A stretch of 64,000 nt of DNA from Psettodes erumei (GCA_016785225.1 JAFBJZ010000357.1:2423501-2487500); one strand, 5' to 3'; counted from the first letter of the stretch, positions 13,106 through 24,465 are shown. Translations and numbers: made by a program. The notes: generated from the letters alone by a model not told the origin.

Positions 13106-13143
13106 AATAATAATTATATAATTATATATAATAATTATAATAC
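13106..13143. repeat. A/T-only palindromic stretch
   Basis: Nearly 40 bases of A and T, including a perfect 16-bp palindrome ATAATTATATAATTAT at 13110-13125. It would melt easily and could extrude a cruciform. Confidence 0.9.
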
Positions 13144-14204
13144 AGTAAAATGAGATGACAGAACACAAGAGGAGACTTTAAATGTCATATTACTCTAAAT
13201 GTATTTTTTTTAGTTACGCTATTTTTGTAGCTCCATGGATAGCTGTGTCTGTCATTCCACCATGAGAAATATGTCAGGTGTTCAGTTGGGGGGAGATATG
13301 GTAGCTGTGAAGGCCACAGCATATGATTCACATAAATTCATAATTATCAGACCATTCTGTGACCCGTTGTGGGGTATGTGTCCTCCTGTTTATCTGCTCA
13401 TTTTTTCAGGTATTTCCTTAAGATTGTCACCCATATGTATAAATATATAGTTACATATACTTAATAATTATAATCATCCACCAGGCTGATGCTAATTCTT
13501 TTTTTAAGCAGGTACATTACCATGGCAACTGCACTTATTTCAATCATCTTTAAATACATCAAAAAACAATCCTTCATCTCACCAATTACCATCTGGGAAA
13601 ATGGCATCCCTTACCACTCCACGAACATGATGTTTATTCAGGTCTATAATTATCAAGAAGGCGATTGTGTTTTCTTTCCTTCCTCTGATGAGATTTACTG
13701 TAGTGACTATGAAAATTCTTACATCGGGGCTAACGTTAATACTGTATGTTATATATACAATGTATGCAACTTAGCTGTCTTGACATTGTGCCAGATTTAC
13801 ATGATACATTATGTGCAACATATATATCAATCTATTCCAGTTTAGAATGTGTGCTTACAGTATTTTCATTTCAGAGTGATGCAAGATTCAAATCTGTAAG
13901 CTTAACATCAGTAAAACTGCATCTTACAATTGACACTAAAGGATGGAGAAATTCCACTGATGGTGGCATTAAATCAAGAAGACTCCACAGATTTAGAATT
14001 ACCATCGAAAAAAAATTGTCATAATCACAAAGGACAGTTTTTAAAAAGCATCAAAACTGATTCAGTAGAACCATATATGATGTTTTTAAAATACTTAGCA
14101 ACTGCATTAACCACAATGCAACTGAGCTGCCAACAGTTAGGAGTCAGTAGAGGAGGAGTCAGTTGTTTTTGGGGTCTGGTAAAGTAACTTAAAATAAGTA
14201 AGTA
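13144..14204. other. non-coding DNA
   Basis: The plus frame at 13489-13845 (118 codons, Ile/Tyr-rich) and two overlapping frames reflect AT-rich composition. No domain is seen. Confidence 0.5.
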
Positions 14205-14228
14205 ATAAATAAATAAATAAATAAATAA
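14205..14228 (+). repeat. (TAAA)n microsatellite
   Basis: About six TAAA/AAAT units flanked by imperfect AAGT units. Confidence 0.9.
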
Positions 14229-14230
14229 GT

Positions 14231-15764
14231 AAAACCACAACCCGGGATCTTTTTTTTTCTTTTCTTGTTGACTTCAGCTCCAGCTAACACTGCCTTCAGT
14301 GACATCACTTGAGACAACTTATCAGACTTTGCACAGCTCCCTCTGGAGCCTGAAGGGTTCCAAACAACCTTTTTTTTTTAAATTTTTTTACATATACAGT
14401 TATACACCCCAAGACCTGTAAATATACTTTGATGTGTGAAGTCATTGGAGTTCCTTTTAACTATTTTTACTATTAAATGGAATTTCCAATAAGATTCACA
14501 TTGCCCTGACTTTCCATTGTTCATATTTCAGCACACAATTGTAATTAGTGTAACCATTGCCATCATGCAACCCTATTTCCCCAACCTCTGAAGTTGATGG
14601 TTCAACTCCTGCAAGTTTGCACAGTTCATGGACCCCATTGTAATTGTTAACATGTCGCTCTGTGTTTGCTCTGTCACCATGTATTTGAACTGCATGTATT
14701 TTAACTGTGAAAGAGACCAAACAGAAAGAGGGTGTGTTGTGTGTTGTGTGTTTCTGGTGTGACCATTCTAATACATGACCTCTTTCACCTAATTAAATGA
14801 AAAAATTGAAATGCAAATACCTGCTGTATATGTGGCCATAGCATCACACCCCTACCTCCATATCCACACAAATGAATATCCTTTTGAACACGTAATTAAC
14901 ACCTCACTCTACTGTTTCACCTAACAAGATGTTAAACTTTTAGAGCATTAAGGAAGGCAGTTTACACAATCAGTATTGTTATTGTCAACATTTCTCTTTT
15001 TCTTTTCTTGCCAGAAAAAAACACTTCAGGTTGCTCCTAAGCATCTTGCAGAAATTGCTCTATAGTGTGAAATACTGTTCATATTTGGTTCCAAGCTACA
15101 GAGGTAAAACTCTCATTTTGAAACATAGGGTTGGCAAGTATATGTCAATATTTGCATTATATTTTGCGGTAGTAAAATATGTTTATACAATATATGATTC
15201 ACATGTATTCTCCATATATTATGTTTAAATATTTCATGGTTGAAATGCATTCTGCTATGTCTCTCTTGCCTTGCCAAGAACAATTTTTTCCACCGATTCT
15301 GATGGAAGAATCCAATTCTTTTCAGTACAGCAGCTTTCCATCTTTAGTCAGAGGTTGAAAACTCATCTCAGGACTACAGCACATCCCATATCCACACTGA
15401 ATCGCCTCTCTGCTTCCACATTGATTTTATTTCAACAAAAGTCTTCTCTACCTGATTTTACAGCCATTTTTCTAAGTGTGTTTCATAGCACTTTCCTTTC
15501 CACATGATCGTTCTACGTCACAGGAGTATTGTCTGGGCACTGCAACTCATGTTATCTTTCTAGTGGGTCATGATTGTGAATAGTTACTGTAGACAGCAGC
15601 AGCAGAACATTTTCAAAAAGTCCAACATATATTTTTTTTCTGTTTCTTCATCTCTTAATACCTAAGGCTGTTTAATTCCTGTGATCAGAGAGCACTGTAT
15701 AAAGATTTGTATAAAGCAAACCATCTGTTACTGTCTCAGCCCACAAGAGACTCTTGTGTGACAC
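14231..15764. other. non-coding DNA
   Basis: A word like a pol III B box (GGTTCAACTCC) occurs at 14598-14608, but no A box or tRNA fold accompanies it. No gene is called. Confidence 0.5.
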
Positions 15765-16135
15765 CTTTTCGACTTGGTTTTGACGTCTTCCTCTATTATT
15801 TTGTACTTCCCTTGTGTGTCTTCTGGTTTTGAGTTTTACTTCCTGTCTTTGGTATTGTTTGCAGCACCCTAATGTGTTCCACTTGTGTCTCTTTATCCCT
15901 TTCTCCCTTGTGTAAATATGTCATTTGATCTTTATTCTGTTCAGTGGATTTGTTCAGCTCCAAGTTCCCCCTCTGGCTCCTGGTCCATACCTGTGTATTT
16001 GTAAGTTTTGGTTTTTGCACTGTTTGAGTTTTTTTGGGCATTCTTTATGTATAAATCTGGAGCAGATTAAGTGTGGGGTCTGCGGGAGGGGGGTTTGTCT
16101 TCTTCCCATTTGCATTTGGGCCCCACTTTTCTAAC
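15765..16135 (+). mobile_element. interspersed repeat, copy A (LTR-like, family unnamed)
   Basis: T-rich segment with the order CTTCCTGTCTTT, CCCTAATGTGTTCCAC (15867-15882), TTGTTCAG..., GTTTTGGTTTTTGCACTG and GCATTTGGG (16112-16120). The same 16-mer and the same GCATTTGGG word occur in the same order at 37506-37521 and 37799-37807. I recall this arrangement (CCTGTGT, TGTTCC, TATTTAAGTC, GCATTTGGGTCC) as a common teleost dispersed repeat, probably an LTR or its relic. The family name is not known to me. The copy is diverged and both boundaries are approximate. Confidence 0.6.
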
Positions 16136-17598
16136 TCATCCTACTAAATATTTCCTTTTCAAGCCACTGAGTCAGAATACCCAAGAGTTTCAGTGTGTGT
16201 CAGAGGTATTTTCGCAGCTTTTTAGCACCAAACCTTTACCTCAGTTCAGACTACAAATAACATTGTCAGCACATTCTTGTCCAATTCATGCAGGCAGTTT
16301 AAGGAAACAAATATATATATTTATATGTCTGCCTGTTGTTCCAAGCCAGGTTTCTGTTGGTTTTTCCAAGCCTAGATACATAGTTGCCATCAGGCCTCTT
16401 GGCTCCACAGCAACCTCTGGTCTAATTAGCATTGCCTCATAAATCATTTGTTTAAATACATCTGTTATAGCTTATATATTTTACCTTGTTGACTTTACCT
16501 CTTATGTTTTGCAATCTCTTTAAAACCTTTTAAAAAAGTAGGTAGAAACAATGGGAATGATCCTGTATGTGCAGTGGGGAACTCCTATCATCGCTGCATA
16601 CAATGATGCCACATTGGGTAAATCACTGTGAATTTATTGCCACATCCTTTTTGTCCTGCCACCTGTGCTTAGTTTTGTTTGTGCTGCTGCATAAAAGACG
16701 ATTTATGTGGTCCAAGCTCTGTGTCAAAGATAATTTATATTGTTTTCTGTTTGAGAATCCATGAACCAAACTGGACTCTCCATCTGATCATAAATTTAAC
16801 GCTGCAGCAGAACTAATTTAGCACCACAACAGCTTGGTTTGGAGGACAATTTGAAGGTATGTCCTTGCCTATGGGCAGCAGACCAGTAAAACACATACAA
16901 AAAAGAAAAAGAAAAAGTAAAAAACAAAATTGTTTTTACTTCATTATCATATTTTGGGGCTGGATAGTGACCATATTTGTGTTGCCTTATCATATTCAAT
17001 ATTTGACAGGGCAGTGAATTCCGGGAAACAGCTGCCAACTTAAGCACACAGATGCTTAATGAATGGTTGCTATGGTATCCTGTGAGTTATTTGGTCCATG
17101 TTCTGTCAGAAGCATGTTATGTGGTTTATATGCCCATGTGTATGGGTTTGTGAGTTTTAACGTACGAGCGTTCACAAGTTGCTCCTTCTGTAGGTGCTCA
17201 TATTTGCCAGGCTGCATGTGTGGCCATTTGTGATATTAATCCAGGGGTTAAGAATTTCCTCCCTCTATGGAGGAATTTAAAATGTGAAAAGCCTCCTCTT
17301 GTCCAAACGTCTTTTTAAATAAGAACGTTGCATGAATGTTTGTCAAACACCAGCTGTGCTGTCCAGTGTTGTGTTAGATGACTGCTGTGCAGCTCTGTAT
17401 GCATCAATAATATTTACACACATATATGTGTGACATTTCCACTTTCTGTACATTTGCAGTAGTCCTGACCTTAAAACCTGGGCAGCCAACAATAACAGCC
17501 ATATGGCCAGAGAAAACTGATACAGCTTATTGAATGTCCTCTGCTGTACATTCATAAACCTACTTAAGATACATTCCTAATTCAGGGAAATATCTTAA
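16136..17598. other. non-coding DNA
   Basis: The plus frame at 16071-16442 starts inside the repeat described before and has no domain. An A-rich run lies around 16900-16925. Nothing else is recognised. Confidence 0.55.
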
Positions 17599-17625
17599 TT
17601 GAGTCCTCTTTCTCTGAGGACTCAA
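17599..17625. repeat. 10-bp-stem hairpin, 7-nt loop
   Basis: TTGAGTCCTC (17599-17608) is the exact reverse complement of GAGGACTCAA (17616-17625), with loop TTTCTCT. The stem carries TGAGTC and GACTCA words, which resemble AP-1 half sites. It is followed directly by a donor-like GTGAGT at 17628 and by a second small palindrome (GAGTTTGAACTC). No function is assigned. Confidence 0.9.
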
Positions 17626-17629
17626 AGGT

Positions 17630-18548
17630 GAGTTTGAACTCATGCCTCCTCCCCCAATTACTTTTTCTTACATCACAGAGAAAACCACAGCTAATGCTGT
17701 GTTTACATCCCCCTCTCAAGAGTTTATAAGCAGGGAGTTCCCTTCAAACTGCAGGCAAAGTTAGACATATTAGTGTGAAGTGAAAACATAAGACTCTTGT
17801 TGTTTCTTGTTGTTTTCTTCCACACTTGAAAGGGCATTTGGAGTGGGACTGCGTTGTCAAGCTTTTATGACCCGTTCGTTCTTTTAATGTAGACTGCAAA
17901 AGTCGACACTAACGAGTTAGGTTGCATTGAATAATGAACAAATCAGGGATGTGAACTGTTCACCACTGGTGGTGTTTCTTTATACAAGGCTTTTCTGATG
18001 ACTGGATTACTTAGTGCTGGAGCTGGCCATTGCTGGGCACTGACTGCAGCTGTGTGGGGTCTGCAGAGTGGAGGCTGGTTGGAGCTGTCCATGGTCCTGA
18101 TATTTCCACTGAGATGAGTAGCAGCCCTGCAGTCACAGACAGTACATTAGTTTAAAAAAGTATGACACATGTGGCACATGAAAATGTGCGGTCCAAAAAT
18201 ACAATCTATAAAAATATGTATTGTTTCTGTACATATGTAATTTAATACTTTACTCACTCCACTCAGTATGGAAATCATTTTCACAGTCACTTCAATGGGG
18301 AGGTGAGAGTGCTGGGTGAACTAAGGGACAGTGCCTTTGGAGCTGTCCCAGTTCTTACCAGCGGTATTAAACATTTGCACCTTAAAAGGTAATGCAATGT
18401 CACTAAATTGAATAAACTCAAGTACACCACTGGTCAGTATTAAAAAAACTGAATTTTTGGACTATTTAAACTATAATGAAAGATCCATATTTAAAAAAGA
18501 ACTTCAACAAAAGTCAGTGCATTCAAAGATTAATGCAATGACGTTATT
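17630..18548. other. non-coding DNA
   Basis: No gene is recognised. The last about 100 bases may be the untranslated end of the Tc1-like element that follows. I could not identify its terminal inverted repeat. Confidence 0.45.
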
Positions 18549-18901
18549 TTATTTGGTAACATATTTTGTACATCTGCTTTTACTATTAATGACAGATTCG
18601 AACTTCCTGGGCATAGATGATAGCAGTCTTAGTATAAATCTGTGGACAGATGTTCTGTTGAGGTTTGTCTTTGCTGGATAGGCTTTGTTGCTCTACCTTC
18701 CAATTAAAATACTCCAAATGTGATCTGTTGGATTCAGGTCAGAGGACTCATTTGACCATGTTGTCATGTTGAAAAAATTTTATTTTCATCCTTTCATTTG
18801 CTAATTGGGTATATAAACATGCGTTCATTGTGCAATTTCTAGATGTCGTCTGCTCGATATATATCTTACACTCATGCTGCCCATATCAGCACACTCCTCC
18901 C

Positions 18902-19205
18902 TACATTTTCATGGTCAGCAGTGTGCACTGACTCCAGTAGTCCTCGCCAGGTACACGTCAAACATGGCTTTGTAGGAGTTTGGGAAATAACAAGGCAGTG
19001 AAACTTGTTAGTTGATCAAGCATAACCTGTGCAGCTTTATTTCTTTATATGCCCACAACCCTTAACCACAAGCAACACGTCATAGAAACCCTGACTATGA
19101 CGTAGCCATGAAAGTGTTAAGAAGTGAATTATCGAGTGTTCCACAAGTAGCTGCCATAGCTTCTTTATTTTAGTTTCATGTGACCAAAGAATGTGTGTGA
19201 GTGTT
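18902..19205 (+). repeat. direct duplication, copy 1 (about 300 bp)
   Basis: This segment, which lies inside the Tc1-like relic, is found again at 20109-20404 in the same orientation. The two match by eye over nearly their whole length, starting at TACATTTTCATGGTCAGCAG and ending at GAATGTGTGTGAGTGTT. Differences include a few short indels and scattered substitutions. Both copies contain the 9-bp inverted repeat described separately. Confidence 0.93.
19077..19103. repeat. 9-bp inverted repeat in duplicated segment, copy 1
   Basis: ACGTCATAG (19077-19085) and CTATGACGT (19095-19103) are exact reverse complements around the loop AAACCCTGA. Each arm carries a TGACG/CGTCA half-site of the CREB/ATF type. 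The same structure sits at 20277-20303 with one loop change. Confidence 0.9.
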
Positions 19206-19260
19206 TTGTTTTGGCAAAATTTTATGTCATGTCTGTTCTGTTTTGTGAGCAAGGGTTTGG

Positions 19261-20108
19261 TTGGAGTCTAAGAAGGACTCTAAATGTAGAGGTTGAGTTT
19301 GTTCAGACAACATCCATCAGACCAACTGATCTGCCAGTGAACCACCACTTTCTACAGATAATCCTTTGGTCATGTCAGTCCTATATTTATCTGGTTTCTT
19401 ATTTGACAATTGCTTATCATGTGGAGCCACATTCCATTAAACATAACCCAGGGCTGGTGCACACAAGTTATGGTTTCTAACCTTTGTTGTAGTGATCACA
19501 GGTAAACTGAGTTTTGGTGGATATTTTCAGTCGAGTCAATCTAACCTGTTTGTTATTAATTATACTTACAATTAAATGTCTGACACTTGAACATGAAAAT
19601 ATTGCTACAATTTTTAATAATTTAGGATTGCACGGGGGTAAGCTACTCATACATTAAATATGGGTGTAAGTAAGTACATATAAATCAAAATTATGCACTG
19701 TACTCAAAAGTCACAATTTTTTGAAAAAAAAAAGACCCCAGTTCTTTCCAATACAGAATGCAGTTAAGAAAGGACAACAGTGAAGAGCACAGTGGAGCAA
19801 AGGGACCCTAAGAGTTTTTCTTTGACATAATAAATTTTTCATTTTACGCTAACTTAAACAAACCATCAGGGAAGAGTTGTCAAAGTGATTCTTGCTCTCA
19901 TTTCTTTTACCATGCATAATGTAACTTAATGCTGCTTCCTCTGATGGATAAACAAGTAACTTTCAAGTTTTTGCATGCTGAGTTTCATACCATAATAAGA
20001 AAAACAGATAAGTGGCTCTCTGGAAGGAAAATTCTTTCACCAGTTTTAAAACTTATAATAAGTTGCGTGGCATGAGGTAAAAGTACAAAATGCATCCAAG
20101 TCATACCA
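19261..20108. other. non-coding DNA, possible further Tc1 remnant
   Basis: On the minus strand, 19310-19370 reads roughly ...SGGSLADQ..., which is reminiscent of the 'TGSVADRPRSGRP' linker of Tc1 transposases. The relic may therefore extend to about 19370. Beyond that nothing is recognised. Open frames here are antisense to or downstream of the relic. Confidence 0.4.
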
Positions 20109-20404
20109 TACATTTTCATGGTCAGCAGTGTGCACTGACTGACTCCAGTAGTACTCGCCAGGTACATGCCAAACATGGGAAAATAACGAGGCAGTGAAAC
20201 TTGTTAGTTGATCAAGCATAACCTGTGTATCCGCCTTTATTTCTTTATATGCCCACAACCGTTAACCACAAGCAAGACGTCATAGAAACACTGACTATGA
20301 CGTAGCCATGAAAGTGTTACAAGGTAAATTGAGTGTTCCAGAAGTAGCTGCCACAGCTTCTTTGTTTTGGTTTCATATAACTGAAGAATGTGTGTGTGAG
20401 TGTT
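20109..20404 (+). repeat. direct duplication, copy 2 (about 300 bp)
   Basis: Second copy of 18902-19205, about 1.2 kb downstream. On its minus strand the transposase word is further decayed (ILQLYETKT instead of ILWSHETKI). The DLNP and C-terminal parts are absent from its flanks, so this is a partial copy, not a second full relic. Confidence 0.93.
20277..20303. repeat. 9-bp inverted repeat in duplicated segment, copy 2
   Basis: ACGTCATAG and CTATGACGT arms identical to copy 1. The loop reads AAACACTGA, so one loop base differs while both arms are unchanged. Confidence 0.9.
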
Positions 20405-22329
20405 ACAAGGTGTAAAAAACTACAAAATGCATGTAAACCATATGCTTTTGTGAACCTTTATGTGACATTTAGCCTATTTTTGAGAGATTACTATTTTGTA
20501 GCCTTACATTCTGCAGCACATGATGTGGAGAGGATGATTTAACAGTGAGACAGTTTCATTATTTGTGAAGCTGAAGCAGTGGAGCTGTGCCAGCTAGTTG
20601 CAGATTTCATGCTGGGTCTCCTCAATCTACTTTATATGAGCAATCATAAATAGAAATGACAAGAGAACTGGTCATAAAGTTGATGTGAACTGTGATGGAT
20701 TCAGCCCTACAAGCAAACAGAACAACAAACAATGCCAAAGTTTATAATTAACTTTTTTGTTCTTTTCATTCAGCTGACCACTTCTTGGCTGGACTGACAG
20801 ACCTGATAGACCGAGTGCCAGACAATCTCTGTTGAGGGCAATATTAAGTTAAAATGTGCTGATAATACATTTCCATAGTTTGTCGATACAAACACATAGC
20901 CTTGATGATATACTTCTGAATTCAGTCACATATACATTTGACATGATTCTGTGTGAATTGCTTCTGTTGATATTGCTGCTGAGCATAAAGTGACTGGTTT
21001 TACTGGAGTATCTAGACTTTTGGAACAAAATGAGAAAAGGAGAATTGCCTTTAATTGTATTTGAAAGGTGTTGTTTCATGGATATGGGCATCACGGCTAC
21101 ATCAAACAGTGTTTTAATGGAGCTGACATGGGTTCGAGTAATGCATCAGCCTGCTTGCTTCACCCCACCCTTTGTTTCAGGGAACAGAGTGAGGATTTAA
21201 AATCGCAGTCATGATTTACTTTGTGACGTGACAGCAGCCACAGAATGCCCAGCAGTGATGCTGAATGGGCTCAATGAAAATAAATAGCAAAACTGAAGTT
21301 TAAGTAGCTTCAGGCCAGTTTAGCAGAATTCTTACTTGAAAACTTTACTTACTTTAAAAATGTATTCATTTCGCCTGGGGCAAATCAGTTTGTCATAATG
21401 AATAATGTCTATAGCCAAAAATAAGAGAGAAGCCAAACCTGGAAGGCCACATGGACGCACTGTGCAGCTCCACTGAGAAGTCATTTGTAAAATCTAGCAA
21501 TAAAGCTCTCATCAGTTTATCAGTCTTGCAGTATAAGTCTCTCAATTACTGAGAGAGGACAGCCAGGTTGCACATTTTAATCACATTAGGGACTTAACTC
21601 TTGCTCCTGTGGTTCCTCTGAAAAAGAGTTGTTTATATTGAATAACAGTGGGTACAGTCAATGCTTGAAATTAAAGCCGACAACAGCAACAAGCAGTAGC
21701 ATTTTAAGAAAAATGGCCCAATGACCAAAAATTAATATGGGTCAAGAACAAACAAAAAAAGTCACCACAGAATTGCAATAATTATTACCGCCACCAAAAC
21801 ATCATTTGTTTTTGGCCAAAGAATGGCATTACCTCTATACAGTCATGCACAGCAATATAATCTTATTGTAGATAATCTGTGTTTAAATCATGACTATCTT
21901 CATGGTGGAATGTAATAACATATTAATCATCTTTAAGGTGAATATGTTTCCTGTGGTAATAATCACTATCCACTAGACTCCTGATATGTAGATCACTGTA
22001 GCTCGCTCTAATGACTTCATGCTGAGATGAAAGAAGTTTGCAGTGAAGAAATCCTGCCACCGCAGGCTTACAAGATTTCCATCTATATTGAGTTAGTGAT
22101 AACTAAGATGAAACTGATCTCTTTGTCATGCTGGCAGACTTAAGCATGAGCACTTCTCTATGCAAAAGAGTTTTGTTCTACTCCAGTGTCACTGACCCAG
22201 CTTTCTATACTCCATCATACTGAGCCCCTGTTGAGCCACAGCTTCACCTGTACTGATCAGCATTAGCACCATTTAAGAAGCCATGTGGAAAATTTGAAAT
22301 CTTGTGCTTTGAAGGAGAGCAACTATTCT
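20405..22329. other. non-coding DNA with one exon-like segment
   Basis: Mostly featureless. The exon-like segment at 20774-20834 is described separately. No gene is called. Confidence 0.5.
20774..20834 (+). other. candidate terminal exon (unassigned)
   Basis: A strong acceptor (TTTTTTGTTCTTTTCATTCAG) precedes an open stretch. Entered in phase 1 after two bases, it reads DHFLAGLTDLIDRVPDNLC and then stops at 20833-20835. The composition is protein-like, but the segment is very short and matches no family I recognise. No polyadenylation signal is evident just downstream. A chance acceptor is a live alternative. Confidence 0.2.
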
Positions 22330-22796
22330 AAATGCATTTAAGTGCACACACTGCATCACTGGCGACATAAGCCCCCCTCCCCCCAATGCACACACAAACC
22401 TCCTCACTGCGCTCATAACCCTCCCCTGCCTCCCCCTCAACATCTGACATCACTCCCACCCCAGTCCACCTCTGCACCAGCCACTTTATGCCCCCTCACT
22501 CAGTGACCTAACGAGGGCCCTCTTTTGCCCACTTGCACTGTTTACTACCCTCACTGCCATGTACTGTCATGACTCATTGCACGATAACTATCACTGTATC
22601 TTTGCACAATCAAGGCACTGTCTTTTGTAAAAAGTCATTTGTTTACACTATATTTTATATTTTTATATTTCTTTATGCTTTTTCTTGCACCGTGAGTCTG
22701 AGAGGACTGTAATTCAAATCTTGCTGTATGTCCTGTATGTGTAGCATAACAATAAATGACAATAAAGCTGACTTTGACTTTGACTTGACTTTGGAT
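22330..22796 (+). mobile_element. LINE 3' UTR with TGACTT tail
   Basis: The segment has the composition and order of a fish LINE 3' UTR. It has a C-rich part with GCACCAGCCACTTTATGC, then CACTTGCACTGTTTACTA, then a T-rich stretch and GAGAGGACTGTAATTCAAATC. It ends with two AATAAA words (22751, 22761) and a short tandem tail of TGACTT units (22769-22792). The tandem tail is typical of CR1/L2/Rex-type elements that end in microsatellite-like repeats. No ORF part is seen upstream, so the copy is 5'-truncated. The family is not named. Confidence 0.7.
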
Positions 22797-23755
22797 GTTG
22801 TGAAATGGCCATTTTACACTGACTATGAGCACAGAGTAAAGGCACATACATCAAACTGGCCTTTAAGTGTTAGCAGTGCAGTTTCCTGCTCCACTGTCTC
22901 ACACCCTCAACCTTTATTTAGCTACTCTGACAGTCCAGGTAGACAAGCTTATCTTAAAATCACTCACAGCTGAGCATAGAGAGGAAAATAATAATGAGGT
23001 AAACAGCCTGCAAGCAGGATACTGGCATCATATAATCAAACAGGAGACACATTTCAGTAACAGGTAGCACACAGGAAAGGTTGGACCATCATCAACACAC
23101 AAGAGTCATTTTGAGCTGCCATGTATAAATACTGTGCCTGACAGATGATTAAGAGCAGCTGACAGCCTGTGAGGCCACATGATCAACAAGATGGAAAACT
23201 CAGGCTGTTCCCAAAAGCATACCAAAAATTGGGCTAATCAAATATGTGCAAGATCAGCTTCCTGGTAAATTACTTGGTAACAAAGACACTGTACTTCTTT
23301 TTGACCTTGGAATTGTCATGACAACAGATAAACCTGTTGCCACCATGAAAAACCTTCCAGAGTTGTTAAAATCCTGACTCCAGATATTTCAGACTGTTAT
23401 GAAATGTGTTTTGGACTTATGGATCTGGTACTCAAACTGGACTTCCTATATTCCCATATCATCTCCCCAGTGCTTGAAACAGCATGACCCAGTAAAAAGC
23501 AGGTCGTTTCACCTTGTTTCATGGGGATATTTTCAGTCTGACTTAGCCACTTACTGTTACTGTTGGGTCCTAAAGTCTGAAAAATTTCAGACAACTGTGA
23601 AATGATCAGGACCATTTTATTTTTAATATAGCAATTTTGAATGTGGATGGAACCACAACTTGATCTTAAGACCAATGCCATTCAATCGCCCATTTTTTCA
23701 AGAGTAGTTTGTGGGGCTGTGCCTTTCACAATCACTGGAGCTCGCACACATGTTC

Positions 23756-23775
23756 CCTGGCAGCAGGGGGGCAAT
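23756..23775 (+). promoter_or_regulatory. CTCF-like motif (candidate, weak)
   Basis: CCTGGCAGCAGGGGGGCAAT resembles the CTCF core CCASYAGRKGGC, with a mismatch at the first core position and one extra G. Motif similarity only. Confidence 0.25.
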
Positions 23776-23995
23776 CGCACATGCAGCTGATCAGGCAGGC
23801 TGCAAGGAAGTGTTCTGTCTTTGTTTAAGCATGGCAGTGTGACATGTGGTGCAGCAGAACAGGCCTCGCATGGCCAAATCGGGGATGACAGGTGAAAACC
23901 TTCCAGTGCTGGGTCATGAATTATGGAACTGATGCAACTTAATTGTATGTGTCTTCGGATTTATTGATGTAGACATAAAATATTCAAAGGCAAGT

Positions 23996-24013
23996 TGTGT
24001 GTGTGTGTGTGTG
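23996..24013 (+). repeat. (GT)9 microsatellite
   Basis: Uninterrupted GT run. Confidence 0.9.
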
Positions 24014-24430
24014 CAGGAGTGCACACACAAGTGATGTAGACTCATTTAGTGGTGTGGAAATGTGGACAAGGATGAGGATAATGTGAGGACTGGAAGAGGA
24101 TCCTGGGGAGTAGACAAGGGTGGGTTTACATGATTTGTTTTAATGGACACCAATTTCCCATCATTTTCGTGGCAGACAGCACATCTTTCAAGCCACTGTA
24201 TTTTATTTGGAAGTATCTTTCATGCCTGCCACATGTTTTTTTCCACTACCTGCCCAACCCTGTCTTATGCCCTCTGGCTAAAGGCCTGTATATCCTGTTA
24301 TATATGGATAATACCTTTCTGCTTTTGTTGTCTCTGTAACAGGGTTCAAGTCCAGTCCATCACCTATCTTCCCACATTCAATGAGCCATCAGTGGATTTA
24401 CTGTGAATTTTGGTCAAAAGTACCCTGACT

Positions 24431-24465
24431 CTGGTTCTACTTCTGGTTCTTCTTCTGGTTCTACC
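24431..24465 (+). repeat. 12-bp minisatellite, about 3 units
   Basis: Consecutive units CTGGTTCTACTT, CTGGTTCTTCTT and CTGGTTCTACC. Each unit differs by one base or is truncated at the end. Confidence 0.95.

Larger units (their letters stand above)
18549..19260 (-). pseudogene. Tc1-like transposase relic
   Basis: Reading the minus strand from 19258 downwards gives, across several frameshifts and stops, a series of words in the order of a Tc1/mariner (IS630-Tc1) transposase. LLTKQNRHDIKF (about 19255-19220) is followed by ILWSHETKI, the 'LWSDETKI' first-Asp motif with Asp changed to His. Next come GRSVLIW (about 18890), TMNACLY, FFQHDN (second Asp kept), and DLNPTDHIW, where 'DLNPIEHIW' has its catalytic Glu changed to Asp. 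LLSSMPRKF and a C-terminal RCTKY at about 18561 close the series. Stops interrupt it, and the segment between FFQHDN and DLNP is shortened. About 190 bases more than expected lie between the first-Asp motif and GRSVLIW. The element is dead. Terminal inverted repeats were not identified. Confidence 0.85.

Noticed and set aside
14598..14608. B-box-like word GGTTCAACTCC suggesting a tRNA or SINE
   Set aside because: No A box, no cloverleaf, and no SINE tail.
24344..24354. B-box-like word GGTTCAAGTCC
   Set aside because: A weak A-box-like word lies upstream but no tRNA fold can be drawn, so chance is likely.
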